NCBI GenBank assembly: GCA_963977415.1
Contig: CAXBOS010000005.1
Span: forward strand, 191,233-255,232
Origin: Croceimicrobium sp963977415
GTDB taxonomy: Bacteria; Bacteroidota; Bacteroidia; Flavobacteriales; Schleiferiaceae
Direction: 5' to 3'
Length of the DNA: 64,000 nt
Part shown: in pieces, positions 33,875 through 41,827 of the stretch
Position numbering within the stretch: the first letter of the stretch is position 1
Layout: every line of letters starts with the position of its first letter
Position numbers and translations under genes: made by a program
Notes under the pieces: model-generated
Seen by the model: the letters and a program-made list of their open reading frames with translations, nothing else
Told to the model about the DNA's origin: nothing
Database searches by the model: none

Positions 33875-34294
33875 ATGAAAAAGTTTAAAACTCTATTTGT
33901 CTTAATGGCAATTCTTGCTGCAAGCGGCGCAAACCAAGTTCTAGCGCAAAGTAGCGCAATTATTAACGCTAATGAAACGCAAATACTATCCGCTCCAATA
34001 GAAGGTGAAGACGAGCATATTAACCCACCGCCCCGCAGCTTAGTTTCTTTAAAGGAAAATGTTAAAACAACCTTGAAACTTTTCCCCAATCCCAGCGCTG
34101 GTAACTTTAACTTAGAAACCAAATTAAGAGGTAAGCAGAAACTAACTATAATTGACCTAGCAGGAAATGTGCACTTACAAAAAGATATTATTATCGATGA
34201 AACTGGTCTTATAAAAGTAGATCTCAGTGCGGCCGCTAGAGGTTTGTACTTGGTGAATTTAGGACAGACCACACTTAAATTTCAAAAGATTTAA
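33875..34294 (+). CDS. Small T9SS-sorted exported protein
   Basis: The likely start is ATG 33875, giving a signal peptide (MKKFKTLFVLMAILAASGANQVLAQ). A more upstream ATG at 33839 would add a very basic 12-residue stretch. The mature part is short. Its last ~75 residues form a type A T9SS C-terminal domain: LKLFPNPSAGNFNLETKLRG, LTIIDLAGNVHLQKDIII, LSAAARGLYLVNLGQTTLKFQKI. The sorting domain directs secretion through the type IX system, with removal or anchoring at the surface. Apart from the sorting domain there are only ~50 residues, so the cargo is tiny. Confidence 0.85.
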   Translation: MKKFKTLFVLMAILAASGANQVLAQSSAIINANETQILSAPIEGEDEHINPPPRSLVSLKENVKTTLKLFPNPSAGNFNLETKLRGKQKLTIIDLAGNVHLQKDIIIDETGLIKVDLSAAARGLYLVNLGQTTLKFQKI

Positions 34295-34340
34295 GCCCCC
34301 TTGCTTATCTACAACGATTTAGAGTTGTAGAATATAAACC

Positions 34341-34378
34341 AAAACCGATGATTAAGACTAAGCATCGGTTTTTTTTAT
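34341..34378 (+). terminator. Terminator of the small T9SS gene
   Basis: AACCGATG / CATCGGTT around a loop of about 12 nt, followed by eight T. A second hairpin (CTACAACGATTTAGAGTTGTAG) lies upstream at about 34309-34330. Confidence 0.88.
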
Positions 34379-34412
34379 TGCTATTTTAGCCGACTAGCCA
34401 AATGTTTAGTAC

Positions 34413-35120
34413 ATGCCCAAATTAAGTATCATTGTTCCTGCTTTTAATGAAGAAGCCACAATCTCTAGCATCCTCGATCGCTTGAAGGAAGTTGAACTTA
34501 TTGGAAATCTTGCAAAAGAAATTATCGTTGTAAATGACTATTCACTCGATAAGACAGAAGAAAAGGTATTTTTGTATCGAGACGCTAATCCCGATTTAGA
34601 GCTTAAATACTTTAAGCACAGCGTTAATATGGGAAAAGGGGCTGCTTTGCATACGGGCATTAAAGAAGCAACAGGCGACTATGTTATCATTCAGGATGCC
34701 GATTTGGAATATGACCCCAATGAATTTAACATTCTCCTTAAGCCCATGTTACGCGGCATAGCAGATGTAGTTTATGGCTCGCGTTTTATGGGAGGAAATG
34801 CACACCGTATTCTTTTCTTTTGGCATAGTATCGGAAATAAATTTCTCACCTTCTTATCGAATATGTTCACCAACTTGAACTTAACGGATATGGAAACTTG
34901 CTACAAGCTTTTCCGTCGAGAAATTATTCAATCTCTCAGTCTTAAAGAAAAACGCTTCGGCTTTGAGCCAGAAGTTACCGCAAAAGTTGCCCGTGTACCG
35001 AGAATTCGTATTTACGAAGTGGGCATTAGTTATTATGGACGAACCTTTGAAGAAGGCAAAAAAATCAACTGGAAAGATGGCTTTCGCGCGATTTACTGTG
35101 TGATTAAGTATAACTTATAA
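34413..35120 (+). CDS. Family 2 glycosyltransferase (polyprenyl-phosphate mannose synthase-like)
   Basis: The 235-residue protein shows the GT2 A-fold: LSIIVPAFNEEATISSILDRL, VVNDYSLDKTEE, VNMGKGAALHTGIKEATGDYVIIQDADLEYDPNEF with the metal-binding DAD motif. The C-terminal part is TDMETCYKLFRREIIQSLSLKEKRFGFEPEVTAKVAR. The closest recognisable pattern is dolichyl/polyprenyl-phosphate hexosyltransferases, which load a sugar onto a lipid carrier in the cytoplasm. No membrane helices are present, so it would be a peripheral enzyme. It is flanked by terminators and stands alone. Confidence 0.88.
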   Translation: MPKLSIIVPAFNEEATISSILDRLKEVELIGNLAKEIIVVNDYSLDKTEEKVFLYRDANPDLELKYFKHSVNMGKGAALHTGIKEATGDYVIIQDADLEYDPNEFNILLKPMLRGIADVVYGSRFMGGNAHRILFFWHSIGNKFLTFLSNMFTNLNLTDMETCYKLFRREIIQSLSLKEKRFGFEPEVTAKVARVPRIRIYEVGISYYGRTFEEGKKINWKDGFRAIYCVIKYNL

Positions 35121-35213
35121 TCTCCCAGCCAAGTTCAATTAGCGCCACACTCACCGGGGCAATTGAGCATGAACAGTCTTTGTTCTAGCGACTAGTTATT
35201 TAAAGTCATACAA

Positions 35214-35248
35214 ACAAGAAAGCCTCTGCTTGGCAGAGGCTTTCTTGT
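35214..35248. terminator. Perfect-palindrome terminator after the GT2 gene
   Basis: ACAAGAAAGCCTCTGC and its exact complement flank the loop TTG. The A/T-rich ends let it serve both strands. Confidence 0.8.
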
Positions 35249-35285
35249 AAAATAAATTAAGACTATCCTTTAGCCTATGATATTA

Positions 35286-35548
35286 AACGTGAGTTCGACC
35301 TGAAATTAGGCCTCAGACCTCTTGTAAATAGTGGGTTTCAAGCAGAAGCAGTGAAGCAATAGCGGGCTATTGTGAGCTGCTGAGGCGTGGAAAACCGCTT
35401 TTTAGAAGGGGCCTAAACAGATTTTCCAATAAAAATGAAAATCCTGCATCTAGCTCATTTGCTGTAGCCCGCTACAGCTGCACGATCCAAACTAGTCTTT
35501 TCCTTCTATTAAAAATCTGAGGCTCTAATTTATTGTCGAATTCACGTT
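35286..35548 (+). repeat. Inverted-repeat (MITE-like) element, copy C
   Basis: This is the best-preserved full copy, 263 bp. The left end AACGTGAGTTCGACCTGAAA with GGCCTCAGACCT is mirrored by the right end CTGAGGCTCTAATTT and GTCGAATTCACGTT. Inside are the hairpins CAATAGC-GG-GCTATTG (35357-35372) and GCTGTAGC-CC-GCTACAGC (35461-35478), and the core TTTCCAATAAAAATGAAAA. It is flanked by the 4-bp direct repeat ATTA (35282-35285 and 35549-35552). It occupies most of the 440-bp gap between the convergent GT2 and TonB genes. Confidence 0.85.
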
Positions 35549-35560
35549 ATTAAGCAGAAT

Positions 35561-37891
35561 TTAAAAAGAATAGCTAAGTGATACAGTAGGCATAATTGGC
35601 AACTGGTTTACCCTTTTATTGGCTTCACGATCATAGAAGAAAATATTCTCATAGTTAAGAATGTTGGTGGCCCCTACCGAAACTTCCAATACCTGTATTT
35701 CAGTAATATCGTAGGTATAGGTAAGACTCATATCCACTCTATGGTAATTTGGTAAACGACGAGTATTTAGCTCCCCATAAAGCACACCCGCCTCTCCATT
35801 CTCTGTGGTGTAATCGTAATTAATTGCGGTTTGTCCGCGATCATCAACAAAAGGCTGTTCGCTGTAAAACAATTGCGTGGGAGTAAAAGGAAAACCTGTT
35901 CCGAAATTGTAGCGCAGGCTTGCTTCCCATTCCTTCTTCTTTCCAAAAGAATAATTGGAAACAAAGTTTAAGTTATGACGACGGTCAAAAACTGGAGCGT
36001 ATTCTCTAACACCATCATCTCGGGTTACTTTACCAACAGAATAGGCTAACCAGAGGTATAAATTCTTTTTTGTGTACTTAACTAAGAAGTCAACACCTTG
36101 CGCTAAACCGCGTTCAACAAGAAAGTTTTTTACTAATATTTCTGGCTTTCCAATAGCTGTTGGACTAGATTCATCATAAATCTGGTTACGGTTCAAATTT
36201 GTGATTTGATGGAATTGCTTGATATAACCTTCGATGTTAACCGAAATTTCTTTGGTAATTTCTACTTCAAAACCAGCTACATAGTGCGTCGATTTCTGCA
36301 AACTACTGGTGATATCCTCCCCTCTGAAGGTGCTAGGAACCTGTCCTAAAGAAACACCACTTAGGAAACCATAGAATAAGTTTACCACATCACGATCGGA
36401 ATTACCGGCCATTAAATTTTGTGAGTATAAACCACCGCTAGCCTTAAGGCGTAACCAATCGTTTACATTGTATTTTAACCCTAAACGAGGTTCAATACTA
36501 GCTTCAGACTGACTACCATAATAGTGCACGCGCAAGCTAGGCTCGGCAATAAAGCGGTTGGAACTGTAGCGATATTTAACAAAACTTCCCAATTCAGTAG
36601 TGTTTTCACGCTGCTGAACAGAGCGACCTAAAGAAGCATCAATTTCGAAATCGGTTGTATAGGTAATGGCTTCAATTCCAAATTTAAGCTCATCTGCTTT
36701 ACGGAAAAAGTAGGTAAAATCTAATCCCCCGTTAAAACCAGTAATGGAGCTAGTTTGCACTAATTCAGGTTCAATGGCAGTAACATCGTAAACAGAATAA
36801 CTCACATCTCCCGAAAGGAGCATTTTAGAAGATGCTGGTACTGCCGTAAAATTAAAACCCGCACCTCGAGAGGTCCAGTCGATACTATTGGCAGAACCAT
36901 AACGAACTCCATCATCGAAATTGAAACCAAAGGCATTAATCTGTGAACCGTTATCGGCTTGAGAACTAAACTTAGCGTAGATATCGGTAAAACTAAAAGG
37001 CAAGCCATCAAACTCGGTTTCAACATAAGGATAGAAAATATCACTAGTTTGATCGAGGTACGAAGTTTTAGCGGAGATTAAAAACGAAGAACTTGCCAAT
37101 CCCCTTTTATTTTTTTTCCCTAATGGCGCTTCTAACAAAAGTTTAGAGGTATACGTACTAGAGCTCGCTTTTCCCGCAAAGCGGCGACGATTTCCAGAAC
37201 GAGTTCGCACGTCCATTACCGCACTATTTCTACTACCGTATTCTGCGCTAAAGCCACCCGTATAAACATCGGCTGAGCGAATAATATCATTATCGAAAAC
37301 CGAGAAGAAACCGATACTATGGAAAGGATTATAGATAATCATCCCATCGAGTAAGATTAAGTTTTGAATGGGTGCGCCCCCTCTAATATAAAGCTGTCCT
37401 CCTTGGTCACCAGTAGTAATTACACCCGGTAAAACCTGAATCGCTTTAATAATATCGGCATCACCACCCACGGAAAAACGTGTGATTTCTTTGGGATCGA
37501 GAGTAACTACTGAGGTTAATACTTTGGTGTCTCGCTCTTTTCGTGCGGCAGAAATTTCAACTTCATCCAAAAGCTCAGTGCTTTCACTAAGGTAAATATT
37601 GGCACTAATTATTCCGTTAGCGCTTACTTTAGTCTCTACACTAGTTTCCGTGTAACCAATAAAACTCGCCTTTAGGGTGTAAGTACCTGCGGGCACATCG
37701 TTTATAATATAATAACCATTATTAGCAGCCACCGCTCCAAGTTTTGTTCCTTCAATCACCACATTGGCAAATGGTACTGGGTTTTCATTGGTTTTATCGT
37801 AAACAAAACCTTTAATGGTGCCTGTATTTTGAGCTAAGGCAGAGGAAAAGCTCAAAATAATTAGGCAAAACGTTAAAATCGACTTTCGCAT
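35561..37891 (-). CDS. TonB-dependent receptor with carboxypeptidase-like regulatory domain
   Basis: The 776-residue protein has a signal peptide (MRKSILTFCLIILSFSSALAQ), a carboxypeptidase-D-like domain at about 22-110 (GTIKGFVYDKTNENPVPFANVVIEGT), a plug (SVGGDADIIKAIQVLPGVITTGDQGGQLYIRGGAPIQNLILLDGMIIYNP), and a beta-barrel ending PTVSLSYSF. The terminal Phe is typical of barrel proteins inserted by BamA. It imports an unknown ligand across the outer membrane. No SusD gene adjoins it. It is followed by the MITE-like copy C and preceded by holA on the same strand with a 29-nt gap, so a shared transcript is possible. Confidence 0.92.
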   Translation of the reverse strand: MRKSILTFCLIILSFSSALAQNTGTIKGFVYDKTNENPVPFANVVIEGTKLGAVAANNGYYIINDVPAGTYTLKASFIGYTETSVETKVSANGIISANIYLSESTELLDEVEISAARKERDTKVLTSVVTLDPKEITRFSVGGDADIIKAIQVLPGVITTGDQGGQLYIRGGAPIQNLILLDGMIIYNPFHSIGFFSVFDNDIIRSADVYTGGFSAEYGSRNSAVMDVRTRSGNRRRFAGKASSSTYTSKLLLEAPLGKKNKRGLASSSFLISAKTSYLDQTSDIFYPYVETEFDGLPFSFTDIYAKFSSQADNGSQINAFGFNFDDGVRYGSANSIDWTSRGAGFNFTAVPASSKMLLSGDVSYSVYDVTAIEPELVQTSSITGFNGGLDFTYFFRKADELKFGIEAITYTTDFEIDASLGRSVQQRENTTELGSFVKYRYSSNRFIAEPSLRVHYYGSQSEASIEPRLGLKYNVNDWLRLKASGGLYSQNLMAGNSDRDVVNLFYGFLSGVSLGQVPSTFRGEDITSSLQKSTHYVAGFEVEITKEISVNIEGYIKQFHQITNLNRNQIYDESSPTAIGKPEILVKNFLVERGLAQGVDFLVKYTKKNLYLWLAYSVGKVTRDDGVREYAPVFDRRHNLNFVSNYSFGKKKEWEASLRYNFGTGFPFTPTQLFYSEQPFVDDRGQTAINYDYTTENGEAGVLYGELNTRRLPNYHRVDMSLTYTYDITEIQVLEVSVGATNILNYENIFFYDREANKRVNQLPIMPTVSLSYSF

Positions 37892-37920
37892 GTATCTAAG
37901 GCCAGTAGGCCAATATAGGG

Positions 37921-38922
37921 TTATAGATATACAATTTTAAAGAGTAACTCTTTTAGCAATTCGCTGTCGCTACTGCTTGCATTGTTAACTCCTTTAGACT
38001 TCATATCGGTCTCGCGCAAATATGCCATAATTCGCGCAATTTTCCGAACATCATAAAACTTTAATGCACCTAAGTATTCTTGTAAGGCATACATGTTAAC
38101 GCCAGCTTGCTTCATCATTTCACCTTGACTCGCCCCTTTTATTTGAGCTAAGATCATTAAAATGCGGAAGTTACGATACAATAAGCTGATTGTTAGTACC
38201 AAAGGATTATCTTTAGGATTTGACTGAAAATATTGTTGAATACGTAAGGCTTTTTCAAAATCGTTGCGATTTAAAGCATTACAAAGCTCAAAATTGTTAA
38301 AGTCTTTGGAAATACCCACATTGGCTTCTACCAATTCAGGACTAATTTCCTCGCCTTTTTTGGCAATCATCGACAGCTTGGTAATTTCGCTATCAATTCT
38401 ACCTAAGTCGGTGCCCAAACTTTCGGCTAACATTTGAATTGCCCTGCCATTAGCTTTTAAGCCATGGTCTTTGAGCATCATACCAATCCAATCGGGTACC
38501 TGATTATCGTAAACCTTTTTACTTTCAAAAAGTACATGCTTTTTGGCGAGAATGGAAAACACCTTTTTACGCTTATCGGCCTTTTTGTACTTGTAGGCAA
38601 ACACTAAGACCGTAGTGTTTTGAGGGTTTTCGGCATAAGCTTCTAAAAGTTCCAGTTTCCCTAGATGCTGTGCTTCTTTAATAATAACCACCACCCGATC
38701 GGCCATCATGGGATAGCGCTTAGCTTCGCCAATTACTGCATCTATAGAAGTATCCGATCCGTATAAAATTACCTGATTAAAACTTCTTTCTGCCTCATCT
38801 AAAGCGGTATGCTCAATTAATGAAACAATTTTATCTATAAAAAAGGGCTCCTCCCCCGTTAAAAAATAAATGGGGCGAAAATCCTTTCTGCGAATTTCGT
38901 TAATCAGTGTAGAGTAGTCCAT
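37921..38922 (-). CDS. holA: DNA polymerase III subunit delta
   Basis: From ATG at 38922 the protein has 333 residues: MDYSTLINEIRRKDFRPIYFLTGEEPFFIDKIVSLIE. The HolA layout follows, with a nucleotide-binding-like N-terminal domain, a middle helical domain (LAESLGTDLGRIDSEITKL), and the C-terminal clamp-loader collar (NALNRNDFEKALRIQQYFQSNPKDNPLVLTISLLYRNFRILM). It opens the beta sliding clamp as part of the clamp loader. An upstream in-frame start at 38964 would add 14 residues not typical of HolA. It is divergent from the HsdR-N protein gene. Confidence 0.93.
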   Translation of the reverse strand: MDYSTLINEIRRKDFRPIYFLTGEEPFFIDKIVSLIEHTALDEAERSFNQVILYGSDTSIDAVIGEAKRYPMMADRVVVIIKEAQHLGKLELLEAYAENPQNTTVLVFAYKYKKADKRKKVFSILAKKHVLFESKKVYDNQVPDWIGMMLKDHGLKANGRAIQMLAESLGTDLGRIDSEITKLSMIAKKGEEISPELVEANVGISKDFNNFELCNALNRNDFEKALRIQQYFQSNPKDNPLVLTISLLYRNFRILMILAQIKGASQGEMMKQAGVNMYALQEYLGALKFYDVRKIARIMAYLRETDMKSKGVNNASSSDSELLKELLFKIVYL

Positions 38923-39011
38923 AGAAATGATTGCCTGCAAAGCAACAAAATTAAGGCTTCTCAATTAATAACCGCATTCAAAAAAAACCTTTCCGCGCAA
39001 GCGATTGAGCT

Positions 39012-39019
39012 TATCTTTG
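39012..39019 (+). promoter_or_regulatory. -7 promoter box of the HsdR-N gene, 4 nt from its start codon
   Basis: TATCTTTG is an exact TAnnTTTG match and ends 4 nt before the GTG start at 39024. This suggests a leaderless transcript. Confidence 0.6.
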
Positions 39020-39023
39020 TCGA

Positions 39024-39479
39024 GTGAAAAACTTGGTCCCTTTAAATTTAGATCCCGCCCCGCTTAAGCTTTCGCAGAAAGACGGACAAGTTTACGTTTG
39101 GGATCAGATTCGCAAAAAACATTTGGTGTTAACGCCAGAAGAATGGGTTCGACAGCATCTCATTCACTACTTTATTAGCGAATTACAAGTTCCTTTAGCG
39201 GCCTTTAGTTTAGAAGGTGGCTTTCGCCTAAATGGTAAACTAAAGCGCTCGGATATACTCATCTATAAAAATGCCCAACCCTGCCTTTTGGCAGAATGTA
39301 AAGCGCCCCAAGTAAAAATTAGTCAAGATACTTTCGACCAAGCCAGTCGCTATAATATGCATTATCAATTACCCTATTTAGCAATTAGCAATGGCTTAGA
39401 ACATTATTGGCTGCGCATAAAAGAGGGTGGGAAATCCTACTATTTCGCCGAGAAATTAGAACCTTTTAGCAACTGGTAA
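39024..39479 (+). CDS. Orphan HsdR N-terminal-like (PD-(D/E)XK fold) protein
   Basis: The 151-residue protein aligns with the N-terminal nuclease-like domain of type I restriction HsdR subunits. It has GGFRLNGKLKRSDILIYKNAQPCLLAECKAP, which carries the D-x(n)-E-x-K catalytic pattern (SDILIY ... LAECKAP). There is no helicase domain and no HsdM or HsdS gene nearby, so it is not a working restriction system. Such stand-alone proteins sit beside holA in many Bacteroidota and are likely housekeeping factors acting on DNA. The start is GTG, and the gene is divergent from holA and convergent with the EI24 gene. Confidence 0.85.
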   Translation: MKNLVPLNLDPAPLKLSQKDGQVYVWDQIRKKHLVLTPEEWVRQHLIHYFISELQVPLAAFSLEGGFRLNGKLKRSDILIYKNAQPCLLAECKAPQVKISQDTFDQASRYNMHYQLPYLAISNGLEHYWLRIKEGGKSYYFAEKLEPFSNW

Positions 39480-39480
39480 T

Positions 39481-40224
39481 TTATTTTCCCAAACGCAAAG
39501 CCACTTTAGTACCCGCAATTACCGACCAAGCTGGTGCTAAAATCCAACCTAAGATGGGAATTAAAAATAAACCGTAAAAAAAGAGACCCACCGTGGCTAC
39601 TGCTGCGCGATTTTTCCGCATCCATTTTTCCGTATCTGCAAAAGAATAACGCCAACGCTCAGCATTGTAATCCATTAGGCCATAACCTAAAAAATAAGAT
39701 TGTACTAAAAGAATTAGAAAGGGACTAATAATCCCAAGCAAGGGAATGAAAGCTAAAATGGAAAGGACAATTGTAAGAGCCATCTCCTTTATAAAATTGA
39801 GGAGATTTATTCGCACAGCCCGAATGATATCATTAAACATCTGCGCCAGCGAAAAAGGGGTTTCAATGCCAAGCTCGTCCTTTTCTACCTTCTCAGATAA
39901 AAAACTAAGAAAGGGCGATAAGAGAATTAAGGTTGCGTATTTGAATAGGCTTCCCATGAAAAAGATCATGATAATTTGCAGAATAATCACCAACACAATG
40001 CTGTAAGACTCCAATTCACCAAGCTGATAGCCAAAAAGCCCCAGCACTAGGTTTAACCAACGATTGATATTGTTTAGCATCAGCCAAATTAAACCCACCA
40101 ACAGCCCACTGTACACTAAAATGGGTAAAAGTAAATAGCGTCGGTAACCCTTTTTAAAGAGCTTTGGGAAGGCCTCAATATAGGCTCCGATACTTATCCC
40201 GAGATATTGAAAGAATTGCACCAT
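39481..40224 (-). CDS. EI24 domain membrane protein
   Basis: The 247-residue protein has four to five membrane helices (around residues 29-51, 77-105, 145-180 and 215-240). It shows the EI24/CysZ pattern SYFLGYGLMDYNAERWRYSF near the C-terminus. CysZ members move sulfate; other EI24 proteins have no defined substrate. It ends 1 nt after the HsdR-N stop, convergently. Its start lies 36 nt upstream of purB's start in the opposite direction, so divergent promoters must overlap. Confidence 0.82.
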   Translation of the reverse strand: MVQFFQYLGISIGAYIEAFPKLFKKGYRRYLLLPILVYSGLLVGLIWLMLNNINRWLNLVLGLFGYQLGELESYSIVLVIILQIIMIFFMGSLFKYATLILLSPFLSFLSEKVEKDELGIETPFSLAQMFNDIIRAVRINLLNFIKEMALTIVLSILAFIPLLGIISPFLILLVQSYFLGYGLMDYNAERWRYSFADTEKWMRKNRAAVATVGLFFYGLFLIPILGWILAPAWSVIAGTKVALRLGK

Positions 40225-40233
40225 AAAGATTTA

Positions 40234-40241
40234 TACTTTTG
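40234..40241 (+). promoter_or_regulatory. -7 promoter box of purB
   Basis: TACTTTTG is an exact TAnnTTTG match, 19 nt before the ATG at 40261. An in-frame start at 40207 lies upstream of this box and is therefore excluded. Confidence 0.65.
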
Positions 40242-40260
40242 CCGCTTCAAAAATCCGAAC

Positions 40261-41604
40261 ATGGAAAATCAATTAAACGCAGTTTCCCCGATAGACGGGC
40301 GCTATCGCAAAGTAACTAAAAAGCTTAGCAATTATTTCTCAGAATTTGCTCTTATTCAATATCGGGTGCGGGTTGAAGTTGAATATTTTATTAGCCTGTG
40401 CGAGCTGCCTTTGCCGCAATTAGCAAATTTTGATAAGCAACGCTTCAACGATTTAAGAGACCTTTATTTAGATTTTAGTCTTGCTGACGCAGAAGCGATT
40501 AAAAAGATTGAACAAACTACGAATCACGATGTGAAAGCGGTTGAGTACTTTCTAAAAGAACACTTTAACCGCCTAGGTTTGGAGCAGTTTCAAGAGTTTA
40601 TCCATTTTGGATTAACCTCGCAAGACATAAATAATACGGCGATTCCGCTTAGTATTAAGGAATTTATTGAGGAAGACTATACCTCCATTTTAGGAGATCT
40701 TATTGTTAGCCTTACTAATATGGCAGAAGAGTGGTCGGATATCCCTATGTTGGCCCGTACGCATGGACAGCCTGCCTCTCCCACTATTTTAGGAAAAGAA
40801 ATAATGGTTTTTGTGGAGCGCTTGGATCAGCAGATAAATTTGTTGCGCCATATTCCTCACTCAGCTAAATTTGGTGGTGCCACTGGTAATTTCAATGCCC
40901 ATAACTTAGCCTACCCAAATACCGATTGGCATGGCTTTGCCCAAGAGTTTGTTGAAGAAAACCTCGGCCTACAGCATTCTTGGCCTACCACGCAAATTGA
41001 GCACTACGATAATATGGCGGCGCTTTTTGATTGTATGAAGCGTATCAATACTATTATTATGGACTTAGACCGCGATATGTGGACTTACATATCGATGGAG
41101 TACTTTAAGCAAAAAATTAAGGAAGGTGAAATAGGCTCTTCTGCCATGCCACATAAGGTTAACCCGATTGACTTTGAAAACAGTGAAGGGAACTTAGGCG
41201 TTGCCAATGCTTTATTTGAGCACTTGGCTGCTAAACTTCCCCTTTCTCGCTTACAGCGCGATTTAACCGATAGTACTGTTTTACGCAATGTAGGGGTTCC
41301 TTTTGGTCACACTATTATTGCCATCAACTCTACCTTAAAAGGACTGAATAAATTACTGCTTAACAAAAAAGCTTTGGAAGCCGATTTAGAAAGAAACTGG
41401 GCGGTAGTTGCAGAAGGCATCCAAAACATTTTACGTCGCGAAGGCTATCCTAAGCCTTACGAAGCACTGAAGTCTCTCACACGCACCAATAAGGCTATCG
41501 ATGAACAAGCCATTGCCGAGTTTATTGGCGGCTTAGATGTTAGTCCTGAAATTAAAATGGAACTATTAGCAATTCGTCCCGAAAATTACGTGGGAAGAGC
41601 TTAA
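40261..41604 (+). CDS. purB: Adenylosuccinate lyase
   Basis: The 447-residue fumarase-superfamily enzyme has MENQLNAVSPIDGRYRKVTKKL at the N-terminus, TSQDINNTAIPL, PMLARTHGQPASPT, and the signature loop GSSAMPHKVNPIDFENSEGN with the catalytic serine. It cleaves SAICAR and adenylosuccinate, releasing fumarate, in two steps of purine synthesis. The start at 40261 is preferred over the upstream in-frame codon because of the promoter between them. It is a single-gene unit ended by a terminator at 41677. Confidence 0.97.
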   Translation: MENQLNAVSPIDGRYRKVTKKLSNYFSEFALIQYRVRVEVEYFISLCELPLPQLANFDKQRFNDLRDLYLDFSLADAEAIKKIEQTTNHDVKAVEYFLKEHFNRLGLEQFQEFIHFGLTSQDINNTAIPLSIKEFIEEDYTSILGDLIVSLTNMAEEWSDIPMLARTHGQPASPTILGKEIMVFVERLDQQINLLRHIPHSAKFGGATGNFNAHNLAYPNTDWHGFAQEFVEENLGLQHSWPTTQIEHYDNMAALFDCMKRINTIIMDLDRDMWTYISMEYFKQKIKEGEIGSSAMPHKVNPIDFENSEGNLGVANALFEHLAAKLPLSRLQRDLTDSTVLRNVGVPFGHTIIAINSTLKGLNKLLLNKKALEADLERNWAVVAEGIQNILRREGYPKPYEALKSLTRTNKAIDEQAIAEFIGGLDVSPEIKMELLAIRPENYVGRA

Positions 41605-41676
41605 ATGCTCACTATTAACTGGAGGTAAGGAGACTAAATTCCACATGGAGTTAGAACTCTGAAAAAACTTTAGGAA

Positions 41677-41710
41677 AAAGGCGGTTTCATGTTGGAAGCC
41701 GCTTTTTTTT
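41677..41710 (+). terminator. Terminator of purB
   Basis: GCGGTTTC / GAAGCCGC (one G-U pair) with loop ATGTTG, followed by nine T. Confidence 0.88.
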
Positions 41711-41795
41711 TGCTTTATTAGAAGCAGTTTAACAATTTAGACTGAATTTAAAATAAAAGCTTTCTGATCGAGGCAATTAGAAAGCCGCCGTTTAC

Positions 41796-41803
41796 TATTT
41801 TTG
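41796..41803 (+). promoter_or_regulatory. -7 promoter box of the aconitase gene
   Basis: TATTTTTG matches TAnnTTTG exactly, 24 nt before the ATG at 41828. The alternative TTG at 41801 lies within the box and cannot be the start. Confidence 0.65.
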
Positions 41804-41827
41804 CGAATCTTGAAAAAATCCAACAAC

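Noticed and set aside
33832..34272. 146-codon minus-strand frame over the small T9SS gene
   Set aside because: It is a shadow of the T9SS gene, whose signal peptide and sorting domain make the plus strand the real one.
39024..39479. Type I restriction system
   Set aside because: Only the HsdR N-terminal domain is present; no helicase part, hsdM or hsdS lies nearby.
40207..40260. Longer N-terminus for purB
   Set aside because: The -7 box at 40234-40241 lies inside this extension and the added residues do not match PurB.
41801..41827. TTG start for aconitase
   Set aside because: The codon lies in the -7 box TATTTTTG, so it would not be transcribed.
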